A stretch of 64,000 bases of DNA, from assembly GCF_037893015.1 (NCBI RefSeq), contig NC_133660.1, forward strand, positions 163,925,728 to 163,989,727, written 5' to 3'. The position numbers were made by a program, and so were the translations under genes. Below the pieces are notes generated by a model that was not told the DNA's origin, made no database searches, and was given only the letters and a program-made list of their open reading frames with translations. Position 1 is the stretch's first letter. Each line of letters begins with the position of its first letter. Positions 22,355 to 34,134 of this stretch are shown piece by piece. Source of the DNA: Macrotis lagotis (taxonomy: Eukaryota > Chordata > Mammalia > Peramelemorphia > Peramelidae).

Positions 22355-22513
22355 TATTTTTTTTTCTTTTTTAGTTTTTGCAAGGCAGTGGGGTTAAGTG
22401 ATTTGTCCAAGATCACACAGCTAGGTAATTCTAAGTGTCTGAGGTCAGATTTGAACTCAGGTCCTCCTGATTCCAAGACTGATGCTCTATCCCTGTGACA
22501 CCTAAGCGCCCCT
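22355..22513 (-). mobile_element. Young SINE, antisense
   Basis: 'tagtttttgcaaggcagtgg' to 'gacacctaagcgcccc'. A few bases are missing near the head ('ctctatccctgtgacac'). Target duplication imperfect. Confidence 0.85.
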
Positions 22514-22976
22514 TCCCCACTCAGTCTTGTACACTTGAGGATGGCTTCTAGATTTAAGATACTTTGTGAACCTTTATTTCTAAAACTAACTGTCACTAGC
22601 ACTCACACACATGTTTACCTTATCATTGGTCAGCCACTAGACAGATTTAGCTTGTACATAGCAACACATTGAACAACTCTGAAACTACAGGGCTACAGGT
22701 GTCTTTTATTGCTTTTGTTGGCCTTGCTCTTCTAGTCTTTTCTTGATGCTTCTCTACTGCTCATCTGGCCATTGCCAGTTGCTACTCTGAAGGATACTGC
22801 TGGATACTGCTTCAATGGATGCGGTTCCATTTGTTGGCTTTAGTCATTACGGTCTCTAATTTCTGACTTTATTGACATCTTCAATCCCTTTTACTCTCCA
22901 AGTAGGATATTGCTCAGGATTGATCCCCATCCATCCAAGAGCAATTTTCTTCAGAAGATCCACTCTAGAATAAGAC
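22514..22976. other. Unassigned sequence
   Basis: Near 22,790-22,815 'ggatactgct' occurs twice in tandem. Nothing else recognised. Confidence 0.4.
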
Positions 22977-22990
22977 TCCTAACTTTTTGT

Positions 22991-23134
22991 TTGTTTGGCA
23001 AGGCAATGGGGTTAAGTGACTTGCCCAAGGCCACACAGCTAGGCAATCATTAAGTGTCTGAGGTTGGATTTGAACTTGGGTACTCCTGACTCCAAGGCCG
23101 GCGCTCTATCCACTGTGCCACCTAGCCGCCCCGT
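22991..23134 (-). mobile_element. Young SINE with target duplication, inside a hAT relic
   Basis: Full-length antisense copy. 'tcctaactttttgt' at 22,977-22,990 and 'tcctaacttttttgt' at 23,135-23,149 are the duplication. The sequence to its right continues as family D, so it landed at the edge of that relic. Confidence 0.9.
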
Positions 23135-23149
23135 TCCTAACTTTTTTGT

Positions 23150-23330
23150 CACAAACTCCTTGTTACGGTCTAGTGGTGCTTATAGACCCCCTTTTAGAAT
23201 AATGTTTTTAAATACATAAAATAAAACATATAGAATTACAAATTATTAATATTGAAAAACAGTGATTTATTATTATTATCTTATTCAGTGCCCCTTCTCT
23301 AAAAGATCCAATACCAATAAATCAAATTTG
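23150..23330 (-). mobile_element. hAT-like relic, family D, antisense
   Basis: 'aataatgtttttaaatacat', 'aaataaaacatatagaatta' and 'attgaaaaacagtgattta' match the family D interior in reverse. Confidence 0.45.
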
Positions 23331-24055
23331 GGATCTCTTCTCATCTTGGAGTTGCTCATGAACATCTCTAAAATTGGTACTACTCCTGAAATCTTTTTTC
23401 TTCCAGAATTAAGGGATTGTGTTGTCTAGGGAATTTGGAATCTCTCTACCTGTGCCCAAAGGTGAGAATTCAGGAAGCAATGTCCTTGAATTCTCCTTTC
23501 TGATTGCATGCAAGTACATGCCTCCTACAGCTGTTGACTTCTGTTGCAAGATGCCAGTACTGACACCCTTCCTCTAAAGGTGGATCTTGTCTTGATTAAT
23601 TATAGCTAGAATTCTAGAATGTTTTGTTCCTCTGTTTTTAATTTCTCAGTACATACTATTCCCTCATTTCAATCAGAAGATGGACACTAGAACCCTGAGG
23701 CAGGACCATTTGCTTTGCCAGTTTTCAACTCAGTTTCCTGTCCATTTTATATTCAAATGGACACTTGGCATCTAAAAGGGAAGCATCTTTTATGACAAGA
23801 AGATTACCTTAGAATCTGAAAGGGGTACACTTTTACATCTGGCAAATTTGATCACTCAAGGTCTGAGAGGATCATCCTCTTATATCTCATTGTGTCTATT
23901 CTTCCCCCCATATATCCTGTAATTTCATCAAGGGGACTGGGGATGGTAGGGAGAGACTTCAATAGTTAGGTATTCTCTGTTTAACTCCCTTGCAAGTAAA
24001 CACAAGATAATTTCAGGAAGAAGAGAACAACAAAATAATCAAAAAGACTAGTAAT
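23331..24055. other. Unassigned sequence
   Basis: No repeat, RNA gene or exon recognised on either strand. Confidence 0.4.
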
Positions 24056-24320
24056 GGTTTCTGGTAGAAGTTGGCACTTGAGCTTAGCCTTGCAGGAAGT
24101 GAAGGATTGTAAGAGTCAGAAGTGAGGAAGAAAATGCATTCTAGGAATGGGAAGCAGTCTATGCAAAATCCTGGAGGTGGGAAATGAAATGATGAGATTG
24201 AGGAACAGCAAATAGGTTAGTTGCCTGGAATATAGACTGAGATTAAATCACTATTTTAATGAAAAATCAACCAATCAATAAACATTTGTCAAGCTCCTAT
24301 TACATGCTAGACCTTAGGCA
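24056..24320 (+). repeat. Family E repeat: body, then a head
   Basis: 24,060-24,240 ('gaggaagaaaatgcattcta', 'tgcaaaatcctggaggtgg') matches the E body also seen at 29,930. 24,265-24,320 ('caatcaataaacatttgtca') is an E head, so the two come from separate copies. Confidence 0.45.
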
Positions 24321-25200
24321 CAGCTTTTATACAGCCTGGAACATATTGCTCACCCAAGGCTTTTATAAGACTATGATCTTCATTCAAACGTGTTTGAGAT
24401 TTGTTTTACTTAATTTGGCAGTAAGAACATATTTATCTAAAAGTAATGGTAATTTACAGGTTTTCCAAAGTCTGAGACCATGCAAAAGATAGTGTTATTT
24501 ATTATTTAGCACAATATATTGGAAGAAGTATTAGAAATTTTATAAAAGATGAGCTCACTCTACTGGTGCTCAGTATCTTTACTTCAACCAAATACAGGAG
24601 TATCATATTTGCATTTAGGAGCAGGAACTATCTCCCTTCTGTACAATAGATCATCAGGGAAAAAAAGGCTGCCTGTCCAGTAGAAATGTTTTATTTATTA
24701 TCATTAAAATAATTTTTTGCACAATGAGAAAAATATAATGTATAATACATAGCTGAATATATTAAATAGGATAAAATCTCAGATTTCTGCACTATCTAAC
24801 CAATTTTCTCTCTCTCCCTCCCACCTGCCTTCTAATTTACCTCTCCCTCTTAACCCTAGCTCTAGATTTCTTTCTTTTGGTCTTGTTCTTTCCAACACAA
24901 TTTACCCTCACATTTAAATATTTCATATAAAACACAAAAGACAAAATCCATAAAAATAAAAAATATGCAAGTGTCTTAAGAAAGTGTTTGCATGTTCTAT
25001 GTTCCCAGCTTCTTCAATAGAGTTCATTTCCCTGCCCCCCCACTCCCATCCCCAAGTGTTCCATTTATCCAATTATGAAATTCATTCTTCTGGGTTCAGT
25101 GTTCCTAGGAACCCAATCAAATTCTTAGATTCCCAAAGGGAAGCTAAGTACAAGGTTGCAGAAGTTCCATCCTTCCTTGCTGATAGCTTTGTAAACATCC
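24321..25200. other. Unassigned sequence
   Basis: AT-rich with a pyrimidine-rich patch at 24,800-24,870. No family recognised. Confidence 0.4.
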
Positions 25201-25680
25201 TCTTTACTCTATCTACTTAACCTTACACAACAACAACAACAAATGCTTAATCACATTAATTAAGCTGATTAATCATGAGACAATTGAATTCTTTGAATAT
25301 TCAAATCTTCCAGTCCCGTGCTTACTCTTTACATCCCTGCAAATGAGTGGAACAGCAGGTATGACCAATTCAACCGACTAAGCCAGTTGAACTGCCCAAG
25401 CCCTTGACCTGGGACAAATAGCAATTACTGGGTAAACACTGTTAGCATTCAAATAGCTATAATTAGGCCTTCCAATGAGACTGTGTCTCCTGAGCTGGAA
25501 AGGAAGCCCATACCTTTTGGGTACCATTGTTTCAGTCTGCCTGCTGGGTCAGAAGGGTTAGGTCTGTATTTTAACTCACACCAGCAGGCTCATTATTCAA
25601 TAATGAGCATTATAAACTCAGTCATTTTCCAGTGGGAAAAGATGCTCTTTAGAAAACCCCAGGAAAGACATTAGGGAGGT
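25200..25680. promoter_or_regulatory. Candidate conserved non-coding element (TAAT-rich)
   Basis: A repeat-free segment with clustered homeodomain-type cores ('cacattaattaagctgatta', 'attaatcatgag', 'gctataattagg') and an 8-bp inverted repeat with a 5-base loop (gctcatta / taatgagc) at about 25,589-25,609. This resembles many vertebrate developmental enhancers, but the call is inferred from motif density only. Confidence 0.25.
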
Positions 25681-25684
25681 GACT

Positions 25685-25790
25685 CACATTTTCTCAGGTT
25701 TCCATAATCCAAGTGACATATAAACTAATTGAGGGTAAGGACTGTCACTCTATTTTGCCTGTATCTTGAGGGCCTGGAAAAGTAACATGC
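25685..25790 (+). mobile_element. L2 3' end fragment
   Basis: 'aactaattgagggtaaggac' and 'ctattttgcctgtatcttga' follow the L2 terminus. Confidence 0.55.
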
Positions 25791-25869
25791 TTTGGGGGAA
25801 GACAGGGAGGACCTTGAATTCCAGTGTGGAAACTCCCTTCAGGGGGTCCTTATAGTAGTAGTGTTTTAC

Positions 25870-26170
25870 AATGTTAGTCAGTCAAGTCAATAAACACTTA
25901 CTAAGCACCTACTATGTAACACAAACCCTGAGGTACAAAGATAGGCAAAGGACAGTCCCTGCTCTCAAGGATGTTCTAATAATGGGGAAGACAACATGCA
26001 GAACTTTATACGCAAAGTTATTTACAGGAGAAATAGGAAATAATTAAGGAGCAAAGGCATTCGATTTATCAGAATTCAGTGAGAGACTAAAGGATTCACA
26101 GCAGATATGTAGCAGATGAGGAGAGCAGCTTTCTATTCACCTTCACGTAGTAGGGGCTTAAGAAAGACTG
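25870..26170 (+). repeat. Family E repeat, head and body
   Basis: 'caataaacacttactaagca', 'cctactatgtaacaca', 'gacagtccctgctctcaagg' and 'gggaagacaacatgcagaa' form the most readable head of family E in the window. Confidence 0.6.
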
Positions 26171-27465
26171 AGGTTGTCACACTAGGAGTAATTGCTTATT
26201 TGAAGCATAGATCTGAAGAAGATGTAGGACCTGCCTTTACAAAGAGTCTGTGAAAAGGAAGGCAATTATAGAGAAACTCAGAATTCCAGAAAATGCAAAA
26301 GTGGTATTTTTAAATAAATCTCCCACCTACAGCTTAACATTCCTGTTCAGTAATGGTAGATTACAATTTCTTAATGTTGAAATTATTAGATCCTACTATT
26401 GTGTCACATTCATATCCATCCACCCACCCTGACAGATGAATTAGAATGAAGTTCTTTTTCAATAGACTGAAAATAGGTTCTTATTCAGAAATGTTTGCTT
26501 TTTTTTTCATTATGTGTGACCTAGCTTTCTGTGCCTCAGTTTCCAACTGTAAATGGGGAAACTTGGCCTCAAAGGTCCATTCTATACCTAACTCTATTTT
26601 CACTAAATATGTTTACATCAATGGAAATCATTCAAATACAATGGTTAAGGCAAAGATATAAGAGAGGAAAGACTAACTCACTGGTCTACAGCTTGTAGTT
26701 TTCTTTCAAGTGTTTTAGTAGCACCGCAGTCTAAGGAATCCACCAATCATTATTTTTCCTTGATCAAAGAAATCGTCTTATAGTTAGTTTGAAGGTAAAA
26801 TTCTGGAATAGTTTAGTCATATACTGTGACAATGTCTAGCTATGGAAGACTGGAATCCAGAGTCCTTGAGTCCTGCAGAGAAGAACAACTCTGCTCACCT
26901 CTTTCTTTGCTGCACTCTCTACAGACTGGGGTCTCTTCTGTTAGTTCTGTTGGCTAGTACTTCCCCAAGTGTCCTTCAGTTCATCAAAGGGCATTATTTT
27001 CAACTGGCATGGGAGACCGCATTGAATATTTAGGTGTTGGGCATCCTTTCTCTCAGGTAGGGTGAAGGTGAGTAACTTGTTAGAAGAGTAGCAATCCATT
27101 TTATTCGAGACCTCCAGTCTCCTTGAATGGGTGGATTTTTCCTCTCCTCAGTATTATGGGGAGAATTCGTTCACCTATCTGTCTCCTCTGAGTAATAGTT
27201 TGTCGGATCTCTGTCAATGAAACATCTCTCTCCAGCATGCCATTGAAAGTAGGAATAATGCTCAGGTTTTGATAGAAGGGACATACATATTAAGATATCA
27301 TTGTTTTACCTCATTTATAGTTCAGGTGACATAACTGGGTAAACGTAAGTTAATGTTTCTGTCATTAAGTTGATAGGAGAGGAGTGATGATTTCTTTTAT
27401 TGCTGCCAATGTGATGATGTACTCTGATACTTAAATAGAGATACTGAAATATTAGCACTTTTCTG
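26170..27465. other. Mostly unassigned; one MIR fragment
   Basis: 26,514-26,605 carries sense MIR text ('gtgcctcagtttccaactgt', 'aaatggggaaac'). The rest is unrecognised. Confidence 0.4.
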
Positions 27466-27770
27466 ATTTCAGAGGCAGTATATTACAATGGAGCTGGATT
27501 TGAGGTTAAGGATCTGGGTTCAAATCCTAGCTCTCCTACTTATCATCAAATAAGATAATTTATGTAATGCATTTTGCAAACTTTAGTGCATTATATAAAT
27601 ATTAATGATGCTGATGCTGATGCTTTTAATGATAACTCAGATTATCTTCAGGAAGCCACTTACTTTCTGGATTTCAATTCTTTGTCTGTATAATGTGAAT
27701 GTTGGTTTACATAGCCTCCAATGTCCCTTCCAATTTTAACTCTGTGTTCTTATGTTCTACTAATTAAGGT
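27466..27770 (+). mobile_element. CORE-SINE/MIR, two joined pieces
   Basis: 'agtatattacaatggagctg', 'gggttcaaatcctagctctc' and 'gcattatataaatattaatg', then 'cttactttctggatttcaat' and 'ccaatgtcccttccaatttt'. The trinucleotide-like 'gatgct' repeats at 27,608-27,625 lie between. Confidence 0.65.
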
Positions 27771-28605
27771 AAATAACAGAAGAATATGATTGGACGAACT
27801 TGTCATGTCATTGGTTGTCCCTGGATAAGCAGAAGACCACAGAATTTCAGAAGTTAATTGGATCTTATGAGATTCCCTGGTTCATTCTTTGATAAGGAAA
27901 AGAAGGTACAATTCAATTTAATTTAAACTATCAATCATTTTAAGTCCTACTATATGGGAGGAATGGTTCAAAAAGCTGACAAAAATTAAAATTAAAGAAA
28001 AAAAAAGGCAATCTCTTTTCTAAAGGAGGTTACATTATTCTGAAGGGCTATTGCATGAGAGAAGTTAAATGAGATGCCAAAGACTGGAAATGTCACAACC
28101 AAGGTCCTTTGATTCAAAGTCTTATGCTCCTTTGACTAAGCCATCCATCTCTCCTGGTAAACAAGAGAATTGGCAAGGACTGTCAATGAAATCAAAGTGG
28201 ATACCAAGTTAGCACATGGGAGAAACATTCTTGGGTAGCCACCAAATGGTGTTAAACCAGTCCTACCTGTTGAAGACAGATGTAATTTAATTTCCTAATT
28301 ATCTTGGATGTGTTCCAGAGTCATTCCATTTCCCTCTTAAAGGCCAAATCTAGAATATTTTCATTTGTTTGAAATTTAGTCCTTTTCCTGTCATCCTGAA
28401 ATCCAAAATCATAGATTTTCCCTTCACTTTTTGTATTCAGAACTTAATCTGACATGATTCAAATCTGGCCTACCCCCTTCTCCCCAAATATTCCACAGAA
28501 CATATATCTACTTTATAGAGTCACATGTATTAAAATAAAAAACAAACAATGAGTATGGCTTTGAATATTTAAAATTAATAAATTATCAAATCCTTTAAGC
28601 AAAAA
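27771..28605. other. Mostly unassigned; one MIR fragment
   Basis: 28,060-28,160 has reverse MIR-like text ('aaggtcctttgattcaaagt'). The rest is unrecognised. Confidence 0.35.
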
Positions 28606-28775
28606 ATATTGGACTTTTGGGTTTGGATCCTGTTTCTGCCACTAAAAAGCTGTTTTATTTTGGCTAAATCATTTCATATCACCAAACTTTAGTTTCCTCG
28701 TCTGTAAAATGATTAGTCAAGATAGCTTCCAAAATTTTCCATTTTCTATTCTATTTCTATGTTGGCTTGTCTCTG
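28606..28775 (+). mobile_element. CORE-SINE/MIR relic
   Basis: 'gtttctgccactaaaaagct', 'aactttagtttcctcgtctg' and 'taaaatgattagtcaagata' are in sense MIR order. Confidence 0.7.
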
Positions 28776-28837
28776 GATATTATAGCAAATTCTTTATATT
28801 AAGATGAATATTTTCTTCATGTTTGCTGGTTGTTGTT

Positions 28838-29050
28838 TTTGTTGTTCAGTTGTTTCAGTCATATCCAACTCTTTCTGACTCCATTTGGAATTTTCTTGGC
28901 AAAGATTCTGGAGTGGTTTGCCATTTCCTTTTCCAGCTCATTTTATAGATGAGGAAACTGAGACAAAAAGGGTGAAGTGATTTGCCCTGGGATTTGAACT
29001 CAGGGAGATGAGGTTTCTGACTCCAGGCTAGTGCTCTATCCACTATACTG
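28838..29050 (-). mobile_element. MAR-type SINE, antisense
   Basis: 'ttgttgttcagttgtttcag', 'tggagtggtttgccatttcc' and 'agatgaggaaactgagac' to 'gtgctctatccactatactg'. The ORF of 62 codons here is SINE-derived. Confidence 0.88.
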
Positions 29051-29129
29051 TAACTACTAATTAATTGGTCTTATATCCCATTCTCATTATCGTGGAAAAG
29101 CATGTCAAGCCTCTATAATTTAGTATTCT

Positions 29130-29800
29130 AAAATTAATGTCTTTTAAAAAAATTTTGCTGTACCTCTTGCCATTATCTTTGGTAAATTCTATCATTCATA
29201 CTGATGACCCTTCCAACCTATGTTGACCTGATAATTCTTTAACTTTAATTTCATTGACAGTCATTTTTATTCTAACTTTTGCCATACTTTAGATCTCACT
29301 AACACTTGGAAGTGTACTACCTCCAAGGTCTTGAACTCTGAAATTTCTTTCTGACCAATCTCCTAATCCTTCCACCTTTCCATATTCTCATGCTCATTAA
29401 TCCTGTTCTTATCCTCAGTGTGACCCTCCTAGTCCCTCAACTCTTCTTCTTTGCTGGTTAAATACCCTTGTTCTAGTTTCACTTGCTTCCTTAGCAGTCT
29501 TGACCCTGTAGGTCAACCATTTCAATAATGTAATTGCTACCCACCTTGAATCCCTGACCTCTAGATTTTTTACCTTTCCTTATCTAGTTATTCCTCAACT
29601 TTTAATAATCTTCCCAATTTTGTTTCTCTAATTTAGCTCCAGGCTTACAACAAGGAAGTCATACAACTTTATTGATTTTTTTGTAAATTCATTCTTTTCT
29701 ACTATCAGTTGGGATCTTATTACTATCCTTTTATTCATTTTTTTATTGATGCATTTCCCAAGGTGACTAATCCAACCCTTTCCTAAATTCTTTGAAGAGC
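29130..29800 (+). mobile_element. L2 LINE fragment (endonuclease-RT linker)
   Basis: 'tcctaatccttccacctttc', 'cagtgtgaccctcctagtcc' and 'acaaggaagtcatacaactt' then 'aaattcattcttttctacta' follow the L2 ORF2 linker before the RT domain. The downstream RT module is found separately at 56,885. Frame destroyed. Confidence 0.55.
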
Positions 29801-29838
29801 TTATATCCTCTTTGGGGAAATTACAAACAGATAAGTAG

Positions 29839-29840
<2 letters not shown>

Positions 29841-29890
<50 letters not shown>
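29841..29890. repeat. (AC)n microsatellite
   Basis: About 25 AC units. The 94-codon minus-strand frame across it, a run of Cys-Val, is an artefact of the repeat. Confidence 0.97.
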
Positions 29891-29893
<3 letters not shown>

Positions 29894-29899
29894 GTTTCT

Positions 29900-30420
29900 G
29901 AGGGGAAGACATCAGCCACTAGGGTGGGGGATAGGGAAGAAAATCAGGATAGGTTTCATGGCATTTAAACAGCAGCTAGGGATTCTGTGAGGTAGAGGTG
30001 AGGAGGAAGTGCATTTCAGGACTGGAGAATGGCTTGTGCAAAAAAACCTGGCAAGAGATAATGGAACAAATAGACATGTTTGACTTGAATGTAGAGTCAG
30101 GAAGAAGAATAATGACTAATAAGCTTGAAATATAGGTGGGACCAAGATTGTGAGGACTTTAAAATGCTACTGGATTTTTTATTTTATCTTGGCAGTAATT
30201 GGGAGCTAATGAAGTTTCCTGAGTAGGTAAACTATATGACTGGGTCTGTGTTTTAGAAATATCAATTTGTTAACTGAATAAAGGTTGGAAAAGAAAGAGA
30301 AGACCTAGAAGTTGGATGAAAAATGAAAAGACTATTGTAAAGAGTCATCATGGGAAGTTTTGATGGATTGAATTACAGTGGTGGCTAGAGAAGGGGACAG
30401 ATACTAGATATATTGTAGAA
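29900..30420 (+). repeat. Family E repeat, body
   Basis: 'gaggaagtgcatttcaggac', 'aatggcttgtgcaaaaaaac', 'attgtgaggactttaaaatg' and 'attgggagctaatgaagttt' are in the order of the body of family E. Confidence 0.45.
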
Positions 30421-30917
30421 GTAGCATCAAGAGGACCAGATGAATCTGCCATTTCTGTATTGTTACCCATCTGTTTTAACTTGCTTTCTGTTTCAGAGAA
30501 AATGGTGGTCTTTGCATCTAGAAAGGGATCAGGTAAACTGGAATCTAGATACCCCTGGAACTAGAAGATGAGTATCACTACTTATGTGTCTCTGAATCAA
30601 AGAGGTTGAGAAGGGCATCCCTAGGTGGACTGGTGATGGAGGAGGAAGCCTATGGCCATTTGAAGTTATGAAATCCCTAATAGCAGTGATCCTCAGGACA
30701 TTTCTAAAGTCACAGATTGTGCTCTCCTTTTGGAAAAAGACCTTTTGAACTAAATACCACAGCTGCCTATTCATGCATGGTCCTTGTTGATGAAGTAGCA
30801 TTCATAGGAGGGTAAAGTGATTTAGACCATGGGAATTCCCTCCTGCCATGCTGCTAGGAGAAAAGGAAAATGTGCAAGGGAAGGAACATGAGGGAAAACA
30901 TTTATATTTCCAAAGAA
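30421..30917. other. Unassigned sequence
   Basis: A 90-codon minus-strand frame at 30,529-30,801 has no recognisable feature. Nothing else seen. Confidence 0.4.
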
Positions 30918-30925
30918 GTTTAGAG

Positions 30926-31143
30926 CAGTACTGTCAAATGCAAATAGAAATGAGCCAACTAAACCATATATAAGGATCCCTGTGGATTGCATATTGACTT
31001 AGAAAACCAAATATTATCATAATTTATGCTTCATTGCATTTTTATTTATATTTTTAAAGTGTTTCCCAATTATATTTTAATCTTCTTCAGGTCCATTCAA
31101 GAATGTTGTGGACTAAATGTTGGCTGCATATTTAACACCTCTG
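30926..31143 (+). mobile_element. Complete hAT-type MITE with perfect 8-bp target duplication
   Basis: It starts 'cagtactgtcaaatgcaaat' and ends 'tttaacacctctg', whose complement restores the start pattern. The 8-bp 'gtttagag' is duplicated exactly at 30,918-30,925 and 31,144-31,151. Length 218 bp and no coding capacity, so it depended on a hAT transposase in trans. Same family as 3180-3409. Confidence 0.9.
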
Positions 31144-31424
31144 GTTTAGAGCATTAATTATGAAAAGGAGGAAGAGAGCAGAGAATCCAGTCATACTGTT
31201 TCCAGTTACTGAGGCAATCTTCTTGAACATGAATATTTCATTTTTCCTTTTAATGAAATACCACAAACTTCTAAAACACCTTGCTTATCACACTGTCCTC
31301 CTGAAAAACTAAATGGTCACTGGATTTAAAAGCAGGATGACCCTCAATGCCATTCAGTCATAGAATTTTAATGTTAGAATAGAAAATTCAGAGGCTGTTT
31401 GGTTCAATTTAAACCCACACCTCT

Positions 31425-31570
31425 AACATGATCCAATGGAAAAAACAGACTTTAGAAGAACAGAACATTTGTTCAAATTGCCTCTGATGCTTTGGGTTTC
31501 AGTCTCATCTCTCATAAAAAAGATGGAATTAGACTAAATGATTTCTGAAGACCCTTCCAGCTGAATTTAT
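31425..31570 (+). mobile_element. MIR-like relic inside CR1
   Basis: 'acatttgttcaaattgcctc', 'gtttcagtctcatctctcat' and 'gaagacccttccagctgaat' are in sense MIR order. Confidence 0.5.
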
Positions 31571-31689
31571 GACCCTAAGAATTCCTTCTAAAATATCACT
31601 AATAAGGAGCTATCCAGAGATGCATGGGGGAAAGGATCCCACTCAAAGACTTTCAGTGATGGGGAGCTCTTTCTTTTTTAAAAAAATTT

Positions 31690-31828
31690 TTTTTTAAGGC
31701 AATGGGGTTAAGTGATTTGCCCAACGTCATACAGCTAGGTAATTATTGAGTGTCTGAGGTTGGATTTGAACTCAGGTACTCCTGACTCCAGGGCCAGTGC
31801 TCTATTCACTGCACCACTTAACTGCCCC
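31690..31828 (-). mobile_element. Young SINE inside CR1, antisense
   Basis: 'aaggcaatggggttaagtga', 'tcatacagctaggtaatta' and 'gcaccacttaactgcccc'. CR1 text continues on both sides. Confidence 0.87.
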
Positions 31829-32273
31829 CCCACCTTTTAATTTGGAATTAACTGTTTCTAAGGAAGCTCATTCATTTTTAGATAACTATGTCTGAAGGTT
31901 TTCTTTAAACTGAGTCAAAGTCTACCTCTCTGAAACTTCTACTCTTCATTTCCAGTTCTGCCTGTTAGAGTGAAATAGAAAAAGTTTGATCCCTCTTCCT
32001 TATGATGGCCCTTCTAATATTTGAACATAACTATCAGGTTAAACATCTACAATTATTTTAATCAATACTCTAATGGCATGATCTCAAATTCCTTTATGAT
32101 CCTGATATACTCAATGACCAACACTCAAAGTCTTCCTAAAATGTATCACATAGAATTGAATACAACATTTGATATGAAGTCTGACTGGAACAGAGTACAG
32201 TTATTTCTATCACCTACCTAATCTTGGATACTATACCTCTCTTAATACAAACCAAGATCAAATTAGCTTTTTT

Positions 32274-32382
32274 TCTTTGTTGTAGACACATATTAATCTT
32301 ATATTCTACATTAAACCCTCCAGATCTTTGTTCCAGATGTACATTGGTTTTATCAGATTCTCTATATTGAATTTGTAAAGTC
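32274..32382 (-). repeat. CR1 segment duplicated at 34,976 (copy 1)
   Basis: 32,302-32,376 is identical over 75 bases to 35,002-35,076. It starts 'tattctacattaaaccctcc' and ends 'tctatattgaatttgt'. Confidence 0.95.
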
Positions 32383-32606
32383 AATTTTTTGAACTTCTAA
32401 GTATCATACTTTCCATTTATTCTAATTAAATTTATTTATCCCTATTAAATATTATTAGATATGGCCCATTGTTCCTGTCAAAATTATTTTTGAGCCTGCT
32501 TCTCCTATCCAACCTGATAACCACTGCCAACTTTGTCCTAACTTTGTACATCTGTAGATTTGGTAACCATTTCATCCTTGCTTTTATTCAATCCATTGAT
32601 AAACAT

Positions 32607-32735
32607 ATTTGAAAGAAAGAAAGGAAACAAGGAAACAAGAAAGGAAGAAAGGAAGGAAACAAGAAAAAAGTAAGAAGAAAGAAAAGAGGAAGAAAGGAAG
32701 AACAAAGAGAGAAAGAGATAAAAGAGAAAGAAAAG
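32607..32735. repeat. GAAA/GGAA purine tract
   Basis: About 130 bases of almost pure purine on the plus strand, inserted in or grown within the CR1 copy. Confidence 0.93.
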
Positions 32736-33489
32736 CACAGTTCAAAGCATAGATTCCTTAGAGCACTGAAATGGAGGTTTTCTTCCAAGTTGGTACTGAA
32801 CACCCAATGACTCTTGTCCTATTTCACCCATTGAATTGGGTTTAATTCCATCTAATTTCATGAAGTTCTAGCTCACATCTTTTCCTCTTGTTCACAAGAA
32901 TAGCAAAAGAGAATTTGTGAATTACTTTGCTAAAATCAAAGTAAATCCTATGTATAGCATTCTCTTGATGTAGTGTAGCAATTATGACACAAAAAGAAAT
33001 AAGAATAATCCAACATGACCTCTTGTACATGATGAAGTCATAACTAGCTTTGTGATCTACACTCCTTTTTTAGCTATTATCCCTATTAAATACTATCAAT
33101 TTAGCCTATTTTTTCTCACATGTCGAGATCTTTTTAGATGCTTCTTTTAGCTAATTTGTTAACATCCTTCCTAATTTTGTGTCACTTAATGATTTTGCTA
33201 TCTAAGTCATCAACAAAGATGAACAAAACAGAATCAAGTACATATTCCTGAGGCAATTTCCATATTTTGTTATAAGAATCTGAAGTCCATATAAATCACA
33301 TAATAATATCCAGTTAAATTTTTTTAAACTACACACCTAAACACCAACAAAGAGATTTATTTCAACATACAAAAAGGAAATGATTGTCTATGAAACTGAA
33401 CTACTATTAGGATAATTTATTTTTAAAATGTGTATTAAATTTAACATGGTAGGATTAAAACTAACCTATTGGTGGTATTCTCTTCTGAA

Positions 33490-33990
33490 CTCCTTTGGAT
33501 CTTTTTTTTTTGTATATTTTTTGTTCTTTGATGCTTTTCTTTTCCTTTTTGTCTCCTCTTCTGTTCTCTCTTCACATCACTAAAACCATCTATTCTTTCT
33601 TCTCTCATTCCCCATTTCTAACAACAGCAACAAAAATCCCTCTTTTGCAACATCTTAAACATAGTCAAGGAGACTAAATCCACACATTGGGTACTCCTGA
33701 AAATGTATGCCTCATTCTGCATATCTAATTCATCAGCTTTTTTGCTAAGAGATGAAAGTCATCCTTTCTCATTAATCTTCTGAAGTTATCATTGGTCATT
33801 GCATTGATTAGAGTTCTTTGGAAGTTAGTTTTTTTTTGTTATTATTATGACCTATTTGTCCTGCTTTTAAAGCTGTTAACAGAGCTCAGTTTAGAATAAT
33901 TTTGTAAAGTGAAGACTCCCTTCTGTAAAGGAAACAATTATTTCTTTTCTCCCTCAAATTTATCCTTTGGGGGGAAGAAGGAACTCTAAA
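33490..33990 (-). mobile_element. L1 3' UTR relic, antisense
   Basis: 'cttaaacatagtcaaggaga', 'atccacacattgggtactcc', 'gcctcattctgcatatctaa' and 'tggtcattgcattgattaga' follow the L1 3' UTR in reverse. Confidence 0.65.
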
Positions 33991-34134
33991 TGTTAATTTA
34001 CTGGATTTCCTTAAAGCAAGGTACATCAATAGTAAGTATATGGATATAATTCAACAATTCAATGCTACCCAGTTGGATTTAACAAAAGGCTAATAGACTT
34101 CATTAAGTAGTATCCTGGGGGCAAGCTGGTAGAG

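Larger units (their letters stand above)
31360..33280 (-). mobile_element. Long CR1/L3 LINE, antisense, 3' UTR and RT region
   Basis: The plus strand shows the complement of CR1 from its 3' end inward: 'tcatagaattttaatgttag', 'agtgatggggagctctttc', 'gtctacctctctgaaacttc', 'gatccctcttccttatgatg', 'cattgataaacatatttgaa', 'ttgttcacaagaatagcaaa' and 'gtcatcaacaaagatgaaca'. It is interrupted by a MIR piece (31,425-31,570), a young SINE (31,690-31,828) and a purine tract (32,607-32,735). Heavily mutated, no frame. Confidence 0.75.

Noticed and set aside
29628..29912. 94-codon minus-strand frame rich in Cys-Val
   Set aside because: It is the (AC)n microsatellite read as codons; no protein feature outside the repeat.
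32538..32803. Two minus-strand frames rich in Phe, Leu and Ser
   Set aside because: Translation of the purine tract inside the CR1 relic; resembles membrane segments only by composition.
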